A DNA stretch of 52,278 nt. It comes from Comamonadaceae bacterium OH2545_COT-014 (GTDB taxonomy: Bacteria; Pseudomonadota; Gammaproteobacteria; Burkholderiales; Burkholderiaceae_C). Position 1 is the first letter of the stretch. Every line of letters starts with the position of its first letter. Position numbers and translations under genes: made by a program. The notes beneath the pieces were generated by a model. That model made no database searches and had not been told where the DNA came from. It saw only the letters and a list, made by a program, of their open reading frames with translations. Positions 26,733-35,367 of this stretch are shown here, piece by piece. The stretch is from NCBI GenBank assembly GCA_003859965.1, contig RQYR01000023.1:1-52278 (forward strand), read 5' to 3'.

Positions 26733-28145
26733 ATGAATCAGCGCTTTGGGTGGGATGCGCCTGCCGTGGCGGGCGCCGCGCCGCGCTGGTGGGGCGTGGG
26801 CCAGCTTTGCCGAGCCGTGGCCGATGCGCTGGAGGCGCGCTTCAACCCCGTGGCCGTGCAGGGAGAAATTTCCGGCTTCACGCGCGCGGCCAGCGGCCAT
26901 TGCTATTTCACGCTCAAGGACGAAGCGGGCCAGCTGCGCTGCGCCATGTTCCGCCGGGCGGCCAGCCTGCTGGACTTTGCCCCGCGCGATGGCGAACAGG
27001 TGCAAGTGCGCGGCCGCCTGGGCGTGTACGAGGCGCGTGGCGACTTGCAACTGGTGGTGGAATCCATGCGCCGCGCCGGGCAGGGCGCGCTGTTCGAGGA
27101 GTTTCTGCAGCGCAAGGCGCGCCTGCAGGCCGAAGGGCTGTTCGACGAACACCGCAAGCGCCCGCTGCCCGCCATGCCGCGCGGCATTGGCGTGGTCACG
27201 TCGCTGCACGCGGCGGCCTTGCATGACGTGCTCACGGCCTTGCGCCGCCGTGCGCCGCATGTGTCCGTGGTGGTGGCGCCCGCGGCCGTGCAAGGGGCCG
27301 CAGCGCCCGGCGAGTTGATTGAAGCGCTATCAAAACTGTATCTGCTTGGGCAGGCGGGGTCTGCCCAAAAGACCGAAATGGCCACCAATGCCCCGGCCAT
27401 TGACGTGATCCTGCTGGTGCGTGGAGGCGGCGCCCTGGAGGATCTGTGGGCGTTCAACGACGAGCACCTGGTGCGCGCCGTGGCCGCCAGCCCCGTGCCC
27501 GTGGTCAGCGGCGTGGGGCATGAGAGCGATTTCACCCTGGTGGACTTCGTGGCCGACCTGCGCGCGCCCACGCCCACCGCCGCGGCGGAGCTGGCCAGCC
27601 CCGAGCGCGGCGCGCTGCTGGCTGCGCTGCACAGCCAAGCCCGCCACATGCAGCGCGCCGCGGGCCGCCACCTGGATGCCCGGGCGCAGCACCTGGACCG
27701 CCTGAGCCTGCGCCTGGGCCGCCCCGCCAACGCCGTGGCCGCTGAAACCCTGCGGCTGACCCAGGCCGCCCAACGCCTGCGCCACGCCCTGCAAATGCGC
27801 CTGCAGCGCGAGCAGGCCGCCCTGGCCCGCGCTGGCGAGCGCCTGCCCGCCGCCGCTGCGCCCTTGCTGCGCCGCGCCCGCGAACAGCACGCCGCGCTGG
27901 CTGCCGCCGTGCCCCTGGCGGCGGGGCAGGCGCTGCGCGCGGCGCAAGAGCGCCTGAACCGCGCCGCGCTGCGGCTGGAGCTGCTGGACCCGAAGCTTGT
28001 GCTGGCGCGCGGCTACGCATGGTTGCAGGACGAGGCGGGCCGCCCCGTCACCCGCGCCGCCCACACCCATGCCGGCCAGAGGCTGCGCGCCACCCTGACG
28101 GACGGCAGGGTTGATCTGCGCGTGCAAGACCGCCCGGCGCGCTGA
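26733..28145 (+). CDS. xseA: Exodeoxyribonuclease VII large subunit
   Basis: A 470-residue protein: an N-terminal OB fold (FNPVAVQGEISGFTRAASGH, CYFTLKDEAGQLRCAMFR), the catalytic domain (GIGVVTSLHAAALHDVL, VRGGGALEDLWAFNDE, VVSGVGHESDFTLVDFVAD, RAPTPTAAAELASP) and a long coiled-coil C-terminal half. Exo VII degrades single-stranded DNA in complex with XseB, which is not in this window. The start at 26733 gives the family N-terminus; an in-frame ATG at 26622 is upstream. Residues ~197-214 (ALSKLYLLGQAGSAQKT) are encoded by an internal copy of the dispersed repeat, lengthening the loop just before the LLVRGGG strand. Confidence 0.94.
   Translation: MNQRFGWDAPAVAGAAPRWWGVGQLCRAVADALEARFNPVAVQGEISGFTRAASGHCYFTLKDEAGQLRCAMFRRAASLLDFAPRDGEQVQVRGRLGVYEARGDLQLVVESMRRAGQGALFEEFLQRKARLQAEGLFDEHRKRPLPAMPRGIGVVTSLHAAALHDVLTALRRRAPHVSVVVAPAAVQGAAAPGELIEALSKLYLLGQAGSAQKTEMATNAPAIDVILLVRGGGALEDLWAFNDEHLVRAVAASPVPVVSGVGHESDFTLVDFVADLRAPTPTAAAELASPERGALLAALHSQARHMQRAAGRHLDARAQHLDRLSLRLGRPANAVAAETLRLTQAAQRLRHALQMRLQREQAALARAGERLPAAAAPLLRRAREQHAALAAAVPLAAGQALRAAQERLNRAALRLELLDPKLVLARGYAWLQDEAGRPVTRAAHTHAGQRLRATLTDGRVDLRVQDRPAR
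27320..27374 (+). repeat. Repeat copy R5, inside the xseA coding frame
   Basis: GCGCTATCAAAACTGTATCT, GCTTGGGCAGGCGGGGTC, TGCCCAAAAGACC. It retains CTAT, an A-run, GCTTGGGC and an 8-bp inverted repeat (TTGGGCAG with CTGCCCAA). The reading frame relative to the repeat differs by one from that in lpxK, so the encoded peptides are unrelated. Confidence 0.65.
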
Positions 28146-28226
28146 CTTCCTACAATTGGCCCGCGCATGGCGGCCTACCATGGCCGTTTCTTCGACAACC
28201 ACCCACGCAAGCAAAGGATCCCACGC

Positions 28227-28808
28227 ATGGAACGCACCCTGCCCCCCCTGCCGTACCCCATTGACGCCCTGGCCCCGCACTACAGCCAGGAAACGCTGGA
28301 ATACCACCACGGCAAGCACCACAAGGCCTACGTGGACAAGCTCAACGAGCTGCAACAGGGCACCGAGTTCGAGAACATGGAACTCGAGGACGTCATCAAG
28401 AAATCCAGCGGCGGCATCTACAACCAGGCCGCCCAGATCTGGAACCACACCTTCTTCTGGAACTGCATGAAGCCCCAGGGTGGCGGCGAGCCCGCCGGCG
28501 CGCTGCTGGAGGCCATCAACAAGAAGTGGGGCAGCGTGGCTGACTTCAAAAAAGCCTTCGTCGCCAGCGCCGTGGGCAACTTCGGCAGCGGCTGGACCTG
28601 GCTGGTGAAAAAGGCCGATGGCAGCCTGGACATCGTGAACATGGGCGCCGCCGGCACCCCGCTGACCACGGGCGACACCCCCGTGCTGACGGTGGACGTG
28701 TGGGAGCACGCCTATTACATCGACTACCGCAACGCCCGCCCCAAGTTCGTCGAAACCTTCTTCGACAAGCTGGTCAACTGGGACTTCGCGGCCAAGAACT
28801 TCGGCTGA
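28227..28808 (+). CDS. sodB: Superoxide dismutase [Fe]
   Basis: A 193-residue protein with YHHGKHHKAYVDKLNEL (first metal His), AAQIWNHTFFWNCM, NFGSGWTWLVK and the signature DVWEHAYYIDYRNARP supplying the remaining Asp and His ligands. The sequence pattern (WNCM, NFGSGW) matches iron-type SodB, a cytosolic dimer. AAAGGA lies 8 nt before the ATG at 28227. It follows xseA by 81 bp, an arrangement common in Burkholderiales, and ends at a clear terminator. Confidence 0.95.
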   Translation: MERTLPPLPYPIDALAPHYSQETLEYHHGKHHKAYVDKLNELQQGTEFENMELEDVIKKSSGGIYNQAAQIWNHTFFWNCMKPQGGGEPAGALLEAINKKWGSVADFKKAFVASAVGNFGSGWTWLVKKADGSLDIVNMGAAGTPLTTGDTPVLTVDVWEHAYYIDYRNARPKFVETFFDKLVNWDFAAKNFG

Positions 28809-28845
28809 TCGAGGCTGCACCTGCTGCGGGGCGGCCCGCGCGAGA

Positions 28846-28881
28846 AACGGCGTCCGGTGTCAAACCGGGCGCCGTTTTTTT
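28846..28881 (+). terminator. Rho-independent terminator after sodB
   Basis: AACGGCG-t-CCGG pairs with CCGG-g-CGCCGTT around a short loop and is followed by a run of seven T. It is located 37 bp after the sodB stop. Confidence 0.92.
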
Positions 28882-28906
28882 CATGGCGGCGCTGTATTCG
28901 TGGCCA

Positions 28907-29468
28907 GGGGTTGTTGAGAATCAGCAACAACTCTGCCCCAATGAGCCGATGCAAAGAAGGATATGGAGTGACCGGCAGTAAGAGCTGATGCCCCCCATTG
29001 CCTTGTCAAGCCAGGCGATGCGGGGCGAAGTGGCGCTGACAACCGCTTGTTTGTCGAAGCCGTGCTGTGGATAGTGCGCCCGCGGGCAGCCCATGGCGCG
29101 ATCTGCCTGCAGAGTTTGTTTGTGCTGAGGCCCTGGCAGTGCCAGGGCAGCCCGGGTGTGCGGGAGTGGATTGAGGGGATGGAGTTTGGCGCCTTGCTGG
29201 CAGACAAGGCCTGTGATGCCAACTGGCTGATTCAAGCAATTGGGAAGCGGGCAGAGAAAGCAGTGATCGCGCAGATGCCTACCCGGCGCAAGCCGCTAGC
29301 CATGGATCAACACATGTAGCGTTGGCGCCATCTGGTCGAGAACTTCTTTGGTAAGCGCAAGGGGCTCAAGCGCATTACCATGCGCAGCGACAAAACCGGC
29401 AGCAGCTTCGCCTTCGCCATCTACCTGGCCGCTGCTGTCATCGATTCTCGGTAATTCTCAGCAGGCCC
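28907..29468 (+). mobile_element. Internally deleted IS5-family (IS427-like) insertion sequence remnant
   Basis: Imperfect terminal inverted repeats bound the element: GGGGTTGTTGAGAAT at 28907-28921 and the complement of GGGCCTGCTGAGAAT at 29454-29468 (12 of 15 match). At 562 bp it is shorter than a typical 800-900 bp member. No target-site duplication is evident at its edges. Confidence 0.7.
29029..29453 (+). pseudogene. Degenerate IS5-type transposase fragments
   Basis: The frame begins with DNRLFVEAVLWIVR, the N-terminal motif of IS5/IS427 transposases, loses the usual WRDLP region and most of the catalytic centre, then resumes at ALLADKACDANWLIQAI (around the second catalytic Asp). A TAG stop at 29317-29319 interrupts it, and the remaining frame encodes RWRHLVENFFGKRKGLKRI and TMRSDKTGSSFAFAIYLAA, the C-terminal Glu-containing block. 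It is therefore inactivated by an internal deletion and a nonsense change. The sequence before 29029 inside the element has no intact reading frame. Confidence 0.78.
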
Positions 29469-29516
29469 TGGGAATTACCATTTTCTTTGTACTGAGTAGC
29501 TGCCAGGAGACAGGTG

Positions 29517-29837
29517 ATGATCACTGAAATCGTTTACTTCGAATTGCCTGAGGGCATTTCCCGGGACGAGGTGCTCGCAAAATACAGACAGACCGCTGCC
29601 GCCTGGTCCAGCAACGAGGACTTGATTCAGAAGTTCTATTTCTTTGACGAAGCCAGGAACCTTGGTGGTGGCGTGTACATATGGAAGACGCTGGAAGCGA
29701 TGCGCCGTTGGCACGGGGAGGCTTATCAAGCCCGCATCAAGGCCTTGTACGGCAGTGAAGTGCGCATGACTTTCCATGACACATTGCTGGTCGTCGATAA
29801 CGTCAAAGGGCAGGTGTTCGAGCCGCCCAGGGCATGA
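29517..29837 (+). CDS. Small dimeric alpha/beta-barrel protein, YdhR/monooxygenase-like
   Basis: A 106-residue protein (ITEIVYFELPEGISRDEVLA, GGGVYIWKTLEAMRRWH) that resembles YdhR-type ferredoxin-like dimeric barrels, a group including putative monooxygenases; catalysis is unproven. The ATG at 29517 is chosen because AGGAGA lies 6 nt upstream; an in-frame GTG directly precedes it. Its GC content is lower than that of its neighbours, and it begins 48 bp after the IS remnant, so it may have arrived with foreign DNA. Confidence 0.65.
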   Translation: MITEIVYFELPEGISRDEVLAKYRQTAAAWSSNEDLIQKFYFFDEARNLGGGVYIWKTLEAMRRWHGEAYQARIKALYGSEVRMTFHDTLLVVDNVKGQVFEPPRA

Positions 29838-29928
29838 GAGCCAGGTTTCCCAGGTTCTCGCGCGCGGCTGCCCCCTTCTCAGGAGCGGGTGGTTTGTCAG
29901 GCAGCACGGCCGCCACGTAACCACTGAC

Positions 29929-29961
29929 AAAAAAACGGCGCCTTGAAAGGGCGCCATTTTT
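29929..29961. terminator. Bidirectional terminator between the YdhR-like gene and the aminotransferase
   Basis: GGCGCC-TTGAAAG-GGCGCC hairpin flanked by an A-run on the left and ATTTTT on the right, so it can serve both converging genes. Confidence 0.85.
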
Positions 29962-30006
29962 CATGGGTATTTCAGTCGGTGGCCAAGGCCGCGCCCATCC
30001 ATACGC

Positions 30007-31203
30007 TCAGATCACCTTGGCAATGGCCTGGCACACGTGGTCGATGTTCTTGCCGTTGAGCGCGGCCACGCACATGCGGCCGCTGTCGGTGCCGTACACG
30101 CCGAATTCGCTGCGCAGGCGCTGCATCTGCTCCTTGCTCAGGCCCGAGTAGCTGAACATGCCCACCTGGTTGACAATGAAGCCCATGTCCTGCTGCACGC
30201 CGGCGGCCTTCAGGCCGTCCACCAGGCGCTGGCGCATGGCCTTGATGCGGGTGCGCATCTCGCCCAGCTCCTTTTCCCACAGGGCGCGCCATTCGGGGTG
30301 GGTCAGCACGGCGGCCACCACGGCGGCGCCGTGGGTGGGCGGGTTGCTGTAGTTGGTGCGGATGATGATCTTCAGCTGCGAGAGCACCTTGTCGGCCTCT
30401 TCCTTGCTGGCGCACACCACGGACAGCGCGCCCACGCGCTCGCCGTACAGGCTGAAGCTCTTGGAAAACGAGGTGGACACGAAAAACGACAGGCCCGCGT
30501 CCACGAACTTGCCGACCACCGCGCCGTCTTCCGCAATGCCCTGGCCAAAGCCCTGGTAGGCCATGTCCAGAAAGGCGGTGAGCTGGCGGGCCTTGACCGC
30601 GCCGATCACCTGGTCCCACTGCGCGGGCGTGAGGTCATAGCCCGTGGGGTTGTGGCAGCAGGCGTGCAGCACCACGATGGTGCCGGGCGCGGCGGCGTTC
30701 AGGTCGGCCAGCATGCCGTCGAAGTTGACGCCGCGCGCGGCCGCGTCGTAGTAGCGGTAGCTGCCCACGTCAAAACCGGCCTGCGTGAACAGCGCGCGGT
30801 GGTTTTCCCAGCTCGGGTCGGAAATCAGCACCTTGGCCTGGGGGCTGAGGCGTTTCAGGAAATCGGCCCCCACTTTCAGCCCGCCCGTGCCGCCCAGCGC
30901 CTGCACGGTGGCCACGCGCCCGGCCTTGACGACCTCGGCATCGGCGCCGAACACCAGCGCCTTGACGGCGCTGTCATAGGCGGCAATGCCGTCAATGGGC
31001 AGGTAGCCGCGCGCGCTGGGCTTTTCCATCATGGCCTTCTCGGCGGCCTGCACGCAGGCCAGCAGCGGCAGCTTGCCGTTTTCGTCGAAATAAACGCCCA
31101 CGCCCAAGTTGACCTTCTGGGGGTTGGTGTCGGCGGCAAATTGTTCGTTCAGGCCCAGGATCGGGTCGCGCGGGGCCATTTCGACGGCGGAAAAAAGGGT
31201 CAT
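30007..31203 (-). CDS. Aspartate/aromatic-amino-acid aminotransferase (class I)
   Basis: A 398-residue PLP enzyme with VNLGVGVYFDENGKLPLL, TVQALGGTGGLKVGADFL, HACCHNPTGYDLT, the PLP-lysine segment FFVSTSFSKSFSLYGERVGA and C-terminal GRMCVAALN. The motif set is that of the AspC/TyrB group, which transfers amino groups between aspartate or aromatic amino acids and 2-oxoglutarate. AspC versus TyrB cannot be decided from the motifs. It is monocistronic and divergent from dnaB. Confidence 0.93.
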   Translation of the reverse strand: MTLFSAVEMAPRDPILGLNEQFAADTNPQKVNLGVGVYFDENGKLPLLACVQAAEKAMMEKPSARGYLPIDGIAAYDSAVKALVFGADAEVVKAGRVATVQALGGTGGLKVGADFLKRLSPQAKVLISDPSWENHRALFTQAGFDVGSYRYYDAAARGVNFDGMLADLNAAAPGTIVVLHACCHNPTGYDLTPAQWDQVIGAVKARQLTAFLDMAYQGFGQGIAEDGAVVGKFVDAGLSFFVSTSFSKSFSLYGERVGALSVVCASKEEADKVLSQLKIIIRTNYSNPPTHGAAVVAAVLTHPEWRALWEKELGEMRTRIKAMRQRLVDGLKAAGVQQDMGFIVNQVGMFSYSGLSKEQMQRLRSEFGVYGTDSGRMCVAALNGKNIDHVCQAIAKVI

Positions 31204-31483
31204 GACAGTGCCTGCAGGAAAAACAAGGGTGGAAAGCTGCCGATTTTAAAAGCCGCGCCGCCTTGGCGTGTGCAGCGGGCCAGGGCGCGGCGGCTGGGGG
31301 CTGGGCGGCGCTTGGCGCCGCGGCTGCCCTGGGCATGGGCAGCGTGTTTTCCCCGTGTTTTCCGCCACTCATGCACCGCCCATGCACCACTTGTCCACAG
31401 ACTTGTGCCATGACAGCGGGGCGCACGCGCCGTAGCATCGCCCGTTCGCCGCGCTGCGCGGTTCGCGTCTTTTCTCTGTGCCC
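31204..31483. promoter_or_regulatory. Divergent promoter region of aminotransferase and dnaB, with DnaA-box-like site
   Basis: This 280-bp gap contains TTGTCCACA at 31391-31399, one mismatch from the DnaA-box consensus, 85 bp upstream of the dnaB ATG. A GC-rich hairpin (GGCGCTTGGCGCC) lies near 31300. I cannot identify -35/-10 elements with confidence. Confidence 0.35.
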
Positions 31484-32908
31484 ATGACCTCTGTTCTGCC
31501 CCCCAGCTTCGACACCTACAGCGACCTTGGCGACGAGCCGCTGCCCGACCGCCAGGTGGCGCAGCTGCGCATTCCGCCGCATTCGATGGAGGCCGAATCC
31601 AGCGTGCTGGGCGGCCTGCTGCTGGACAACGGCGCGTGGGACCGCGTGGGCGATTTGCTGATCGACACCGACTTCTACCGCTTCGAGCACCGGCTGATCT
31701 ACGCTGCCTGCGGCAAGCTCATCAACGAGAGCAAGCCGGCCGACGTGATCACCGTTTTCGAGGAGCTGCAGCGCCAGGGCAAGGCCGACGAGGTGGGCGG
31801 CATCACTTACCTGAACGCGCTGGCGCAGTACGTGCCCAGCGCCGGCAACATCCGCCGTTACGCGGAAATCGTGCGCGAGCGCTCCATCCTGCGCAAGCTG
31901 GTCAGCGCCAGCGACGAAATCGCCACCAGCGCCTTCAACCCGCAGGGCCGCCCGGTGGACAAGATTCTGGACGAGGCGGAGCAGCGCATCTTCAAGATCG
32001 GCGAGGAAGGCTCGCGCATGAAAGAGGGCTTTCAGTCCATGGACGCCCTGGTCACGCAGCTCATCGACCGCGTGCAGGAGATGTCCGAAAACCCCAACGA
32101 CATCACCGGCGTGCCCACCGGCTTCATCGACCTGGACCGCATGACCGCCGGCCTGCAGGCGGGCGACCTGGTGGTGCTAGCTGCGCGCCCGTCCATGGGC
32201 AAGACAGCGTTCGCCATCAACATCGCCGAGCACGTGGCCCTCAACGAAGGGCTGCCCGTGGCCGTGTTCTCCATGGAAATGGGCGCGGCCCAGCTTGCCG
32301 TGCGCGTAGTCGGCTCCATTGGCCGCATCGACCAGAGCCACCTGCGCACCGGCAAGCTCACCAACGAAGAATGGCCGCGCCTGACCGAAGCCATCGAGCG
32401 CCTGCGCAACGTCAGCCTGCACATTGACGAAACGCCGGGCCTCACGCCCAGCGAGCTGCGCGCCAGCGCCCGCCGCCTGGCGCGCCAGCAGGGCAAGCTG
32501 GGCCTGATCGTGGTGGACTATTTGCAGCTGATGAGCGGCTCCAGCAGCGACGGCGAAAACCGCGCCACCGAGCTGGGCGAAATCTCGCGCGGCCTGAAGG
32601 CGCTGGCCAAGGAGCTGCAATGCCCGGTGATCGCGCTCTCGCAGCTCAACCGCAGCGTTGAACAGCGCACCGACAAGCGCCCCATGATGAGCGACCTGCG
32701 CGAGTCCGGCGCCATCGAGCAGGACGCCGACATCATCATGTTCATCTACCGCGACGACTACTACAACAAAGACTCGCGCGAACCCGGCGTGGCCGAGATC
32801 ATCATCGGCAAGCAGCGCAACGGCCCCACCGGCACCGTCAAACTGGCCTTCCTGAAACCGCTCACGCGCTTTGAAACGCTGGCGCACGGCGGCGGCGACG
32901 ATTTCTGA
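31484..32908 (+). CDS. dnaB: Replicative DNA helicase DnaB
   Basis: A 474-residue protein with the N-terminal primase-interacting domain (PPHSMEAESSVLGGLLLDN), a linker helix and a RecA-like ATPase: Walker A AARPSMGKTAFA (K240), FSMEMGAAQLAVR, Walker B LIVVDYLQLMSG, ALSQLNRSVEQR and SDLRESGAIEQDADIIMFIY. It is the hexameric replication-fork helicase. The ATG at 31484 is preferred; an in-frame GTG lies two codons upstream. No inteins or inserts are present. Confidence 0.97.
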   Translation: MTSVLPPSFDTYSDLGDEPLPDRQVAQLRIPPHSMEAESSVLGGLLLDNGAWDRVGDLLIDTDFYRFEHRLIYAACGKLINESKPADVITVFEELQRQGKADEVGGITYLNALAQYVPSAGNIRRYAEIVRERSILRKLVSASDEIATSAFNPQGRPVDKILDEAEQRIFKIGEEGSRMKEGFQSMDALVTQLIDRVQEMSENPNDITGVPTGFIDLDRMTAGLQAGDLVVLAARPSMGKTAFAINIAEHVALNEGLPVAVFSMEMGAAQLAVRVVGSIGRIDQSHLRTGKLTNEEWPRLTEAIERLRNVSLHIDETPGLTPSELRASARRLARQQGKLGLIVVDYLQLMSGSSSDGENRATELGEISRGLKALAKELQCPVIALSQLNRSVEQRTDKRPMMSDLRESGAIEQDADIIMFIYRDDYYNKDSREPGVAEIIIGKQRNGPTGTVKLAFLKPLTRFETLAHGGGDDF

Positions 32909-33243
32909 GCGCAGGCCTGGTCACAAAAGCCGCAGGCAGATGCAGTTCTGGCGTGCGTGGCGGCGCCTGGGCACACCTTGGCATGCCTGAGCCTCCGTGC
33001 GATAGTCCGTTTCAATTGGGGCCATCTTTTCACCATTTGCTACGATCCGCCCCGCGCCTTGCCCGCCCAGGTTCACCTGCTCCGGCCCACCGGCCACGGG
33101 CAGGGCGTGACCTGTCTCCCCGGAACATCAAAAAACATAGCATCCCAGGCCGTCAATACGGCCTGAAACGGCTTTTTGCCTTCAAACGTGTGCAGGCGTG
33201 GCCCATCGTGTGGGCTGCCGCTGCCCGGACTCTGCCGCCCACC
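32909..33243. other. Intergenic region between dnaB and the L,D-transpeptidase
   Basis: 335 bp. It contains repeat copy R6 (33127-33180), which ends in GGCTTTTT and may terminate dnaB transcription. An AT-rich patch at about 33000-33050 (CCGTTTCAATTGGGGCCATC) could hold a promoter. No gene is supported. Confidence 0.4.
33127..33180 (+). repeat. Intergenic hairpin repeat, copy R6
   Basis: ATCAAAAAACATAGCATCCC, AGGCCGTCAATACGGCCT, GAAACGGCTTTTTGCC. The AGGCCGT/ACGGCCT stem followed by a T-run gives it terminator form on the plus strand. Confidence 0.85.
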
Positions 33244-34437
33244 ATGGCCCCTGCCATCCCATCCATTGCCCGCCCGGCCGGGCCGCCGTCTGCCCCGCCG
33301 CGCCGCCGCTGGCTGGCGGCCGCCGCTGCGTTGGGGCTGCTGGCCGCGCCCTGGCACGTGCGGGCGGTCCAAGGCCAGGGCCAGGGCCGCCGCCGGGGGC
33401 GCGGTGCGGCGCGGCGGGCGGCATACCCGCTGGCGCCCGGCCAGTCGTTCTGGCTGCCAGAGCTTTCGCCCGCCGGGCCCACCGTGGCCGTGGTCAACCT
33501 GCAAACGCAGCACGTGCAGCTGTATCGCAACGGCATTGCCATTGGCTACTCCAGCGCCAGCACCGGCAAGCCGGGCCACGGCACGCCCACCGGGCTGTTT
33601 TCGGTGCTGGAAAAGCGCCGCCACCACCGCTCCAACCTCTACAACAACGCCCCCATGCCGTGGATGGTGCGGCTCACCTGGGGCGGCATCGCCTTTCACG
33701 GCGGCGCGCTGCCCGGCTACCCGGCCTCGCACGGCTGCATCCGGCTGCCCATGGACTTTGCGCCGCGCCTGTTCAGCGCGCTGGGGCGCGGCGACACCGT
33801 GGCCGTGGTGCGCCCACCCGCCGCCGGTGACGCGGCCCTGACCACGCTGGCCCCCATTGACCCGCAAGGCCAGCCGCTGCTGCACCCTGAAATGCTGGGC
33901 CAGCCCGTGTACTGGGCCGAACCTGCCGCGCCCGCCCACGGCGGCGGGCCCGCCCCTCCAGCCTTGGCCCCATCTGCGGCGGAAGACGCCGCCGCCCCGC
34001 CGCCGCCTGCACCCCTGGCGCTGCTGGCCAGCCTGCCGCAACGCCGCCTGTTCGTGCTGCGCGCCGGCCGCGTGCTGGCCACGGCCGCGCTGCCGCCCGC
34101 CGCCAGCCTGCAAGGGCTGGCCGCGCATGGCCTGTTCGCCTGGCAGGCCGGCGGCCACTGGCAGACCCTGGGCGTGCAAGAGGAAAAGCAAGGGGCTAAA
34201 GAGGGGGCGGAAGAAGGGCCGCCAGACGCGGCCCGCCAAGCCACGCACTCGCAGGGGGAAAGCGGCGCGGCCGACGCGGCTGGCAAGGCCACGGACGCCC
34301 TGCTGTGGCGCCAGGTGCTACCCCAGGCGCCCGCCTTTACCGCCCGCCTGCGCCAGCACCTGACGCCCGGCAGCACGCTGCTGGTGAGCGAGCTGCCCGC
34401 CGTGGGCGACGTGCATCTGGCGGCCTGGCGTCTATAA
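33244..34437 (+). CDS. L,D-transpeptidase (YkuD domain) family protein
   Basis: A 397-residue protein with an arginine-rich signal region (PPRRRWLAAAAALGLLAAPW) and a Gly/Arg-rich low-complexity stretch, then a YkuD domain. Its parts are VVNLQTQHVQLYRNG, GTPTGLFSVLEKR, GIAFHGGALPGYP and the catalytic ASHGCIRLP (C165). L,D-transpeptidases make 3-3 peptidoglycan cross-links or attach proteins to peptidoglycan in the periplasm. The ~200-residue C-terminal half is Ala/Pro-rich with no recognised domain. An in-frame ATG at 32953 would extend through repeat R6 and is rejected; ATG 33244 puts the signal at the N-terminus. Confidence 0.87.
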   Translation: MAPAIPSIARPAGPPSAPPRRRWLAAAAALGLLAAPWHVRAVQGQGQGRRRGRGAARRAAYPLAPGQSFWLPELSPAGPTVAVVNLQTQHVQLYRNGIAIGYSSASTGKPGHGTPTGLFSVLEKRRHHRSNLYNNAPMPWMVRLTWGGIAFHGGALPGYPASHGCIRLPMDFAPRLFSALGRGDTVAVVRPPAAGDAALTTLAPIDPQGQPLLHPEMLGQPVYWAEPAAPAHGGGPAPPALAPSAAEDAAAPPPPAPLALLASLPQRRLFVLRAGRVLATAALPPAASLQGLAAHGLFAWQAGGHWQTLGVQEEKQGAKEGAEEGPPDAARQATHSQGESGAADAAGKATDALLWRQVLPQAPAFTARLRQHLTPGSTLLVSELPAVGDVHLAAWRL

Positions 34438-34485
34438 GCCGTGCCGCCAGCGCGGCGTGCCATCAAGCCGTGGCAGCAACGCAGG

Positions 34486-34542
34486 TTGCTTCAAAAAAGA
34501 GAGCTTCCAAGGCCGCCAATACAGCCTGAAATGGCTTTTTGG
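34486..34542 (+). repeat. Intergenic hairpin repeat, copy R7
   Basis: TTGCTTCAAAAAAGAGAGCT, TCCAAGGCCGCCAATACAGC, CTGAAATGGCTTTTTGG. It is located after the L,D-transpeptidase gene; the stem is decayed (GGCCGCCAATACAGCC). Confidence 0.8.
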
Positions 34543-34650
34543 ATGCAAGGCATCGGGGTCATGTGGCGGGCTGTCTGGCCATGTGCACAGGGCGCGAACG
34601 CCCGTTTTTTCGGCGATCCGCTCCCTCATGCCTGATGGGCGCCAGGCATG

Positions 34651-34675
34651 AAAAAGCGGCCCGGTGGGGCCGCTT
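34651..34675 (-). terminator. Terminator after azurin gene
   Basis: AAGCGGCC / GGCCGCTT 8-bp stem followed on the minus strand by TTTTT, 57 bp beyond the azurin stop. Confidence 0.85.
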
Positions 34676-34732
34676 GGCATGGGGGGCAGACGGTATACGG
34701 GTCGCTGGCCCGTCCGTTGCGGCGGCAGGCGC

Positions 34733-35185
34733 TCAGAACTTGAGCTTGCCTTTCATCAGGCCGGCGTGGCCGGGGAAGGAGCAGAAGAACGAGTAGTCCT
34801 CACCCGCCTTGAGCTTGGCGGTGTCGAAGGTCACGGAATCGCTCTCGCCGCCGCCCAGCATCTTGGTGTGGGCGATCACGCGGGCGTCGTCCTTGACCAG
34901 GTAGCCAGCGGCTGCGCCAGCCTTGATGCCATCGGCGTTGACGGCCTGCATGTCGGCTGTCTTGGCCAGCACCCAGTTGTGGCCCATGGCGGTCTTGGGC
35001 ATCTTGCCCACGTGCTTGAGGTGCACGGTGAACTTCTTGCAGCTCTTGTCCACGGTGATTTCCGCCGTGTTGTACTTCATCTGGTCGTTGCTCTCCACCG
35101 TGGTTTCGCAGGTGGCGGCGCTGGCCTGGCCGGCCAGGGCCAGCAGGGCGGCTGCGGTCAGTGCACGCAGGGGGGTAACTTTCAT
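34733..35185 (-). CDS. Azurin (type 1 blue copper protein)
   Basis: A 150-residue precursor. The signal peptide [20 protein letters not shown]... is cleaved near ASA-ATCET. The mature domain shows [14 protein letters not shown] with the first disulfide Cys, the ligand His in MGHNWVLAK, and the ligand loop [13 protein letters not shown] carrying the Cys, His and Met of the copper centre. Azurin is a periplasmic electron carrier, for example to nitrite reductase or cytochrome c peroxidase. AAGGAAG lies 5-6 nt upstream of the ATG at 35185. It is on the same strand as nnrS, 182 bp downstream of it, with its own terminator. Confidence 0.96.
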   Translation of the reverse strand: MKVTPLRALTAAALLALAGQASAATCETTVESNDQMKYNTAEITVDKSCKKFTVHLKHVGKMPKTAMGHNWVLAKTADMQAVNADGIKAGAAAGYLVKDDARVIAHTKMLGGGESDSVTFDTAKLKAGEDYSFFCSFPGHAGLMKGKLKF

Positions 35186-35367
35186 GGTGCTTCCTTTCAT
35201 GATGAAGAAGTGGCTGTGAAACCGGAATGAAAAACCGGCCCGTGACGCCGACCTGCCAAGCAGGCAGTTCGCGCCGTGCCAGGCGCTTTTTTCGCCGGGC
35301 CATTCTACGCCTGCGTGCCGTGCGGGCGCGGGTTTTCCCTGAACTGGATCAAGGGCGATGGCGTTTG

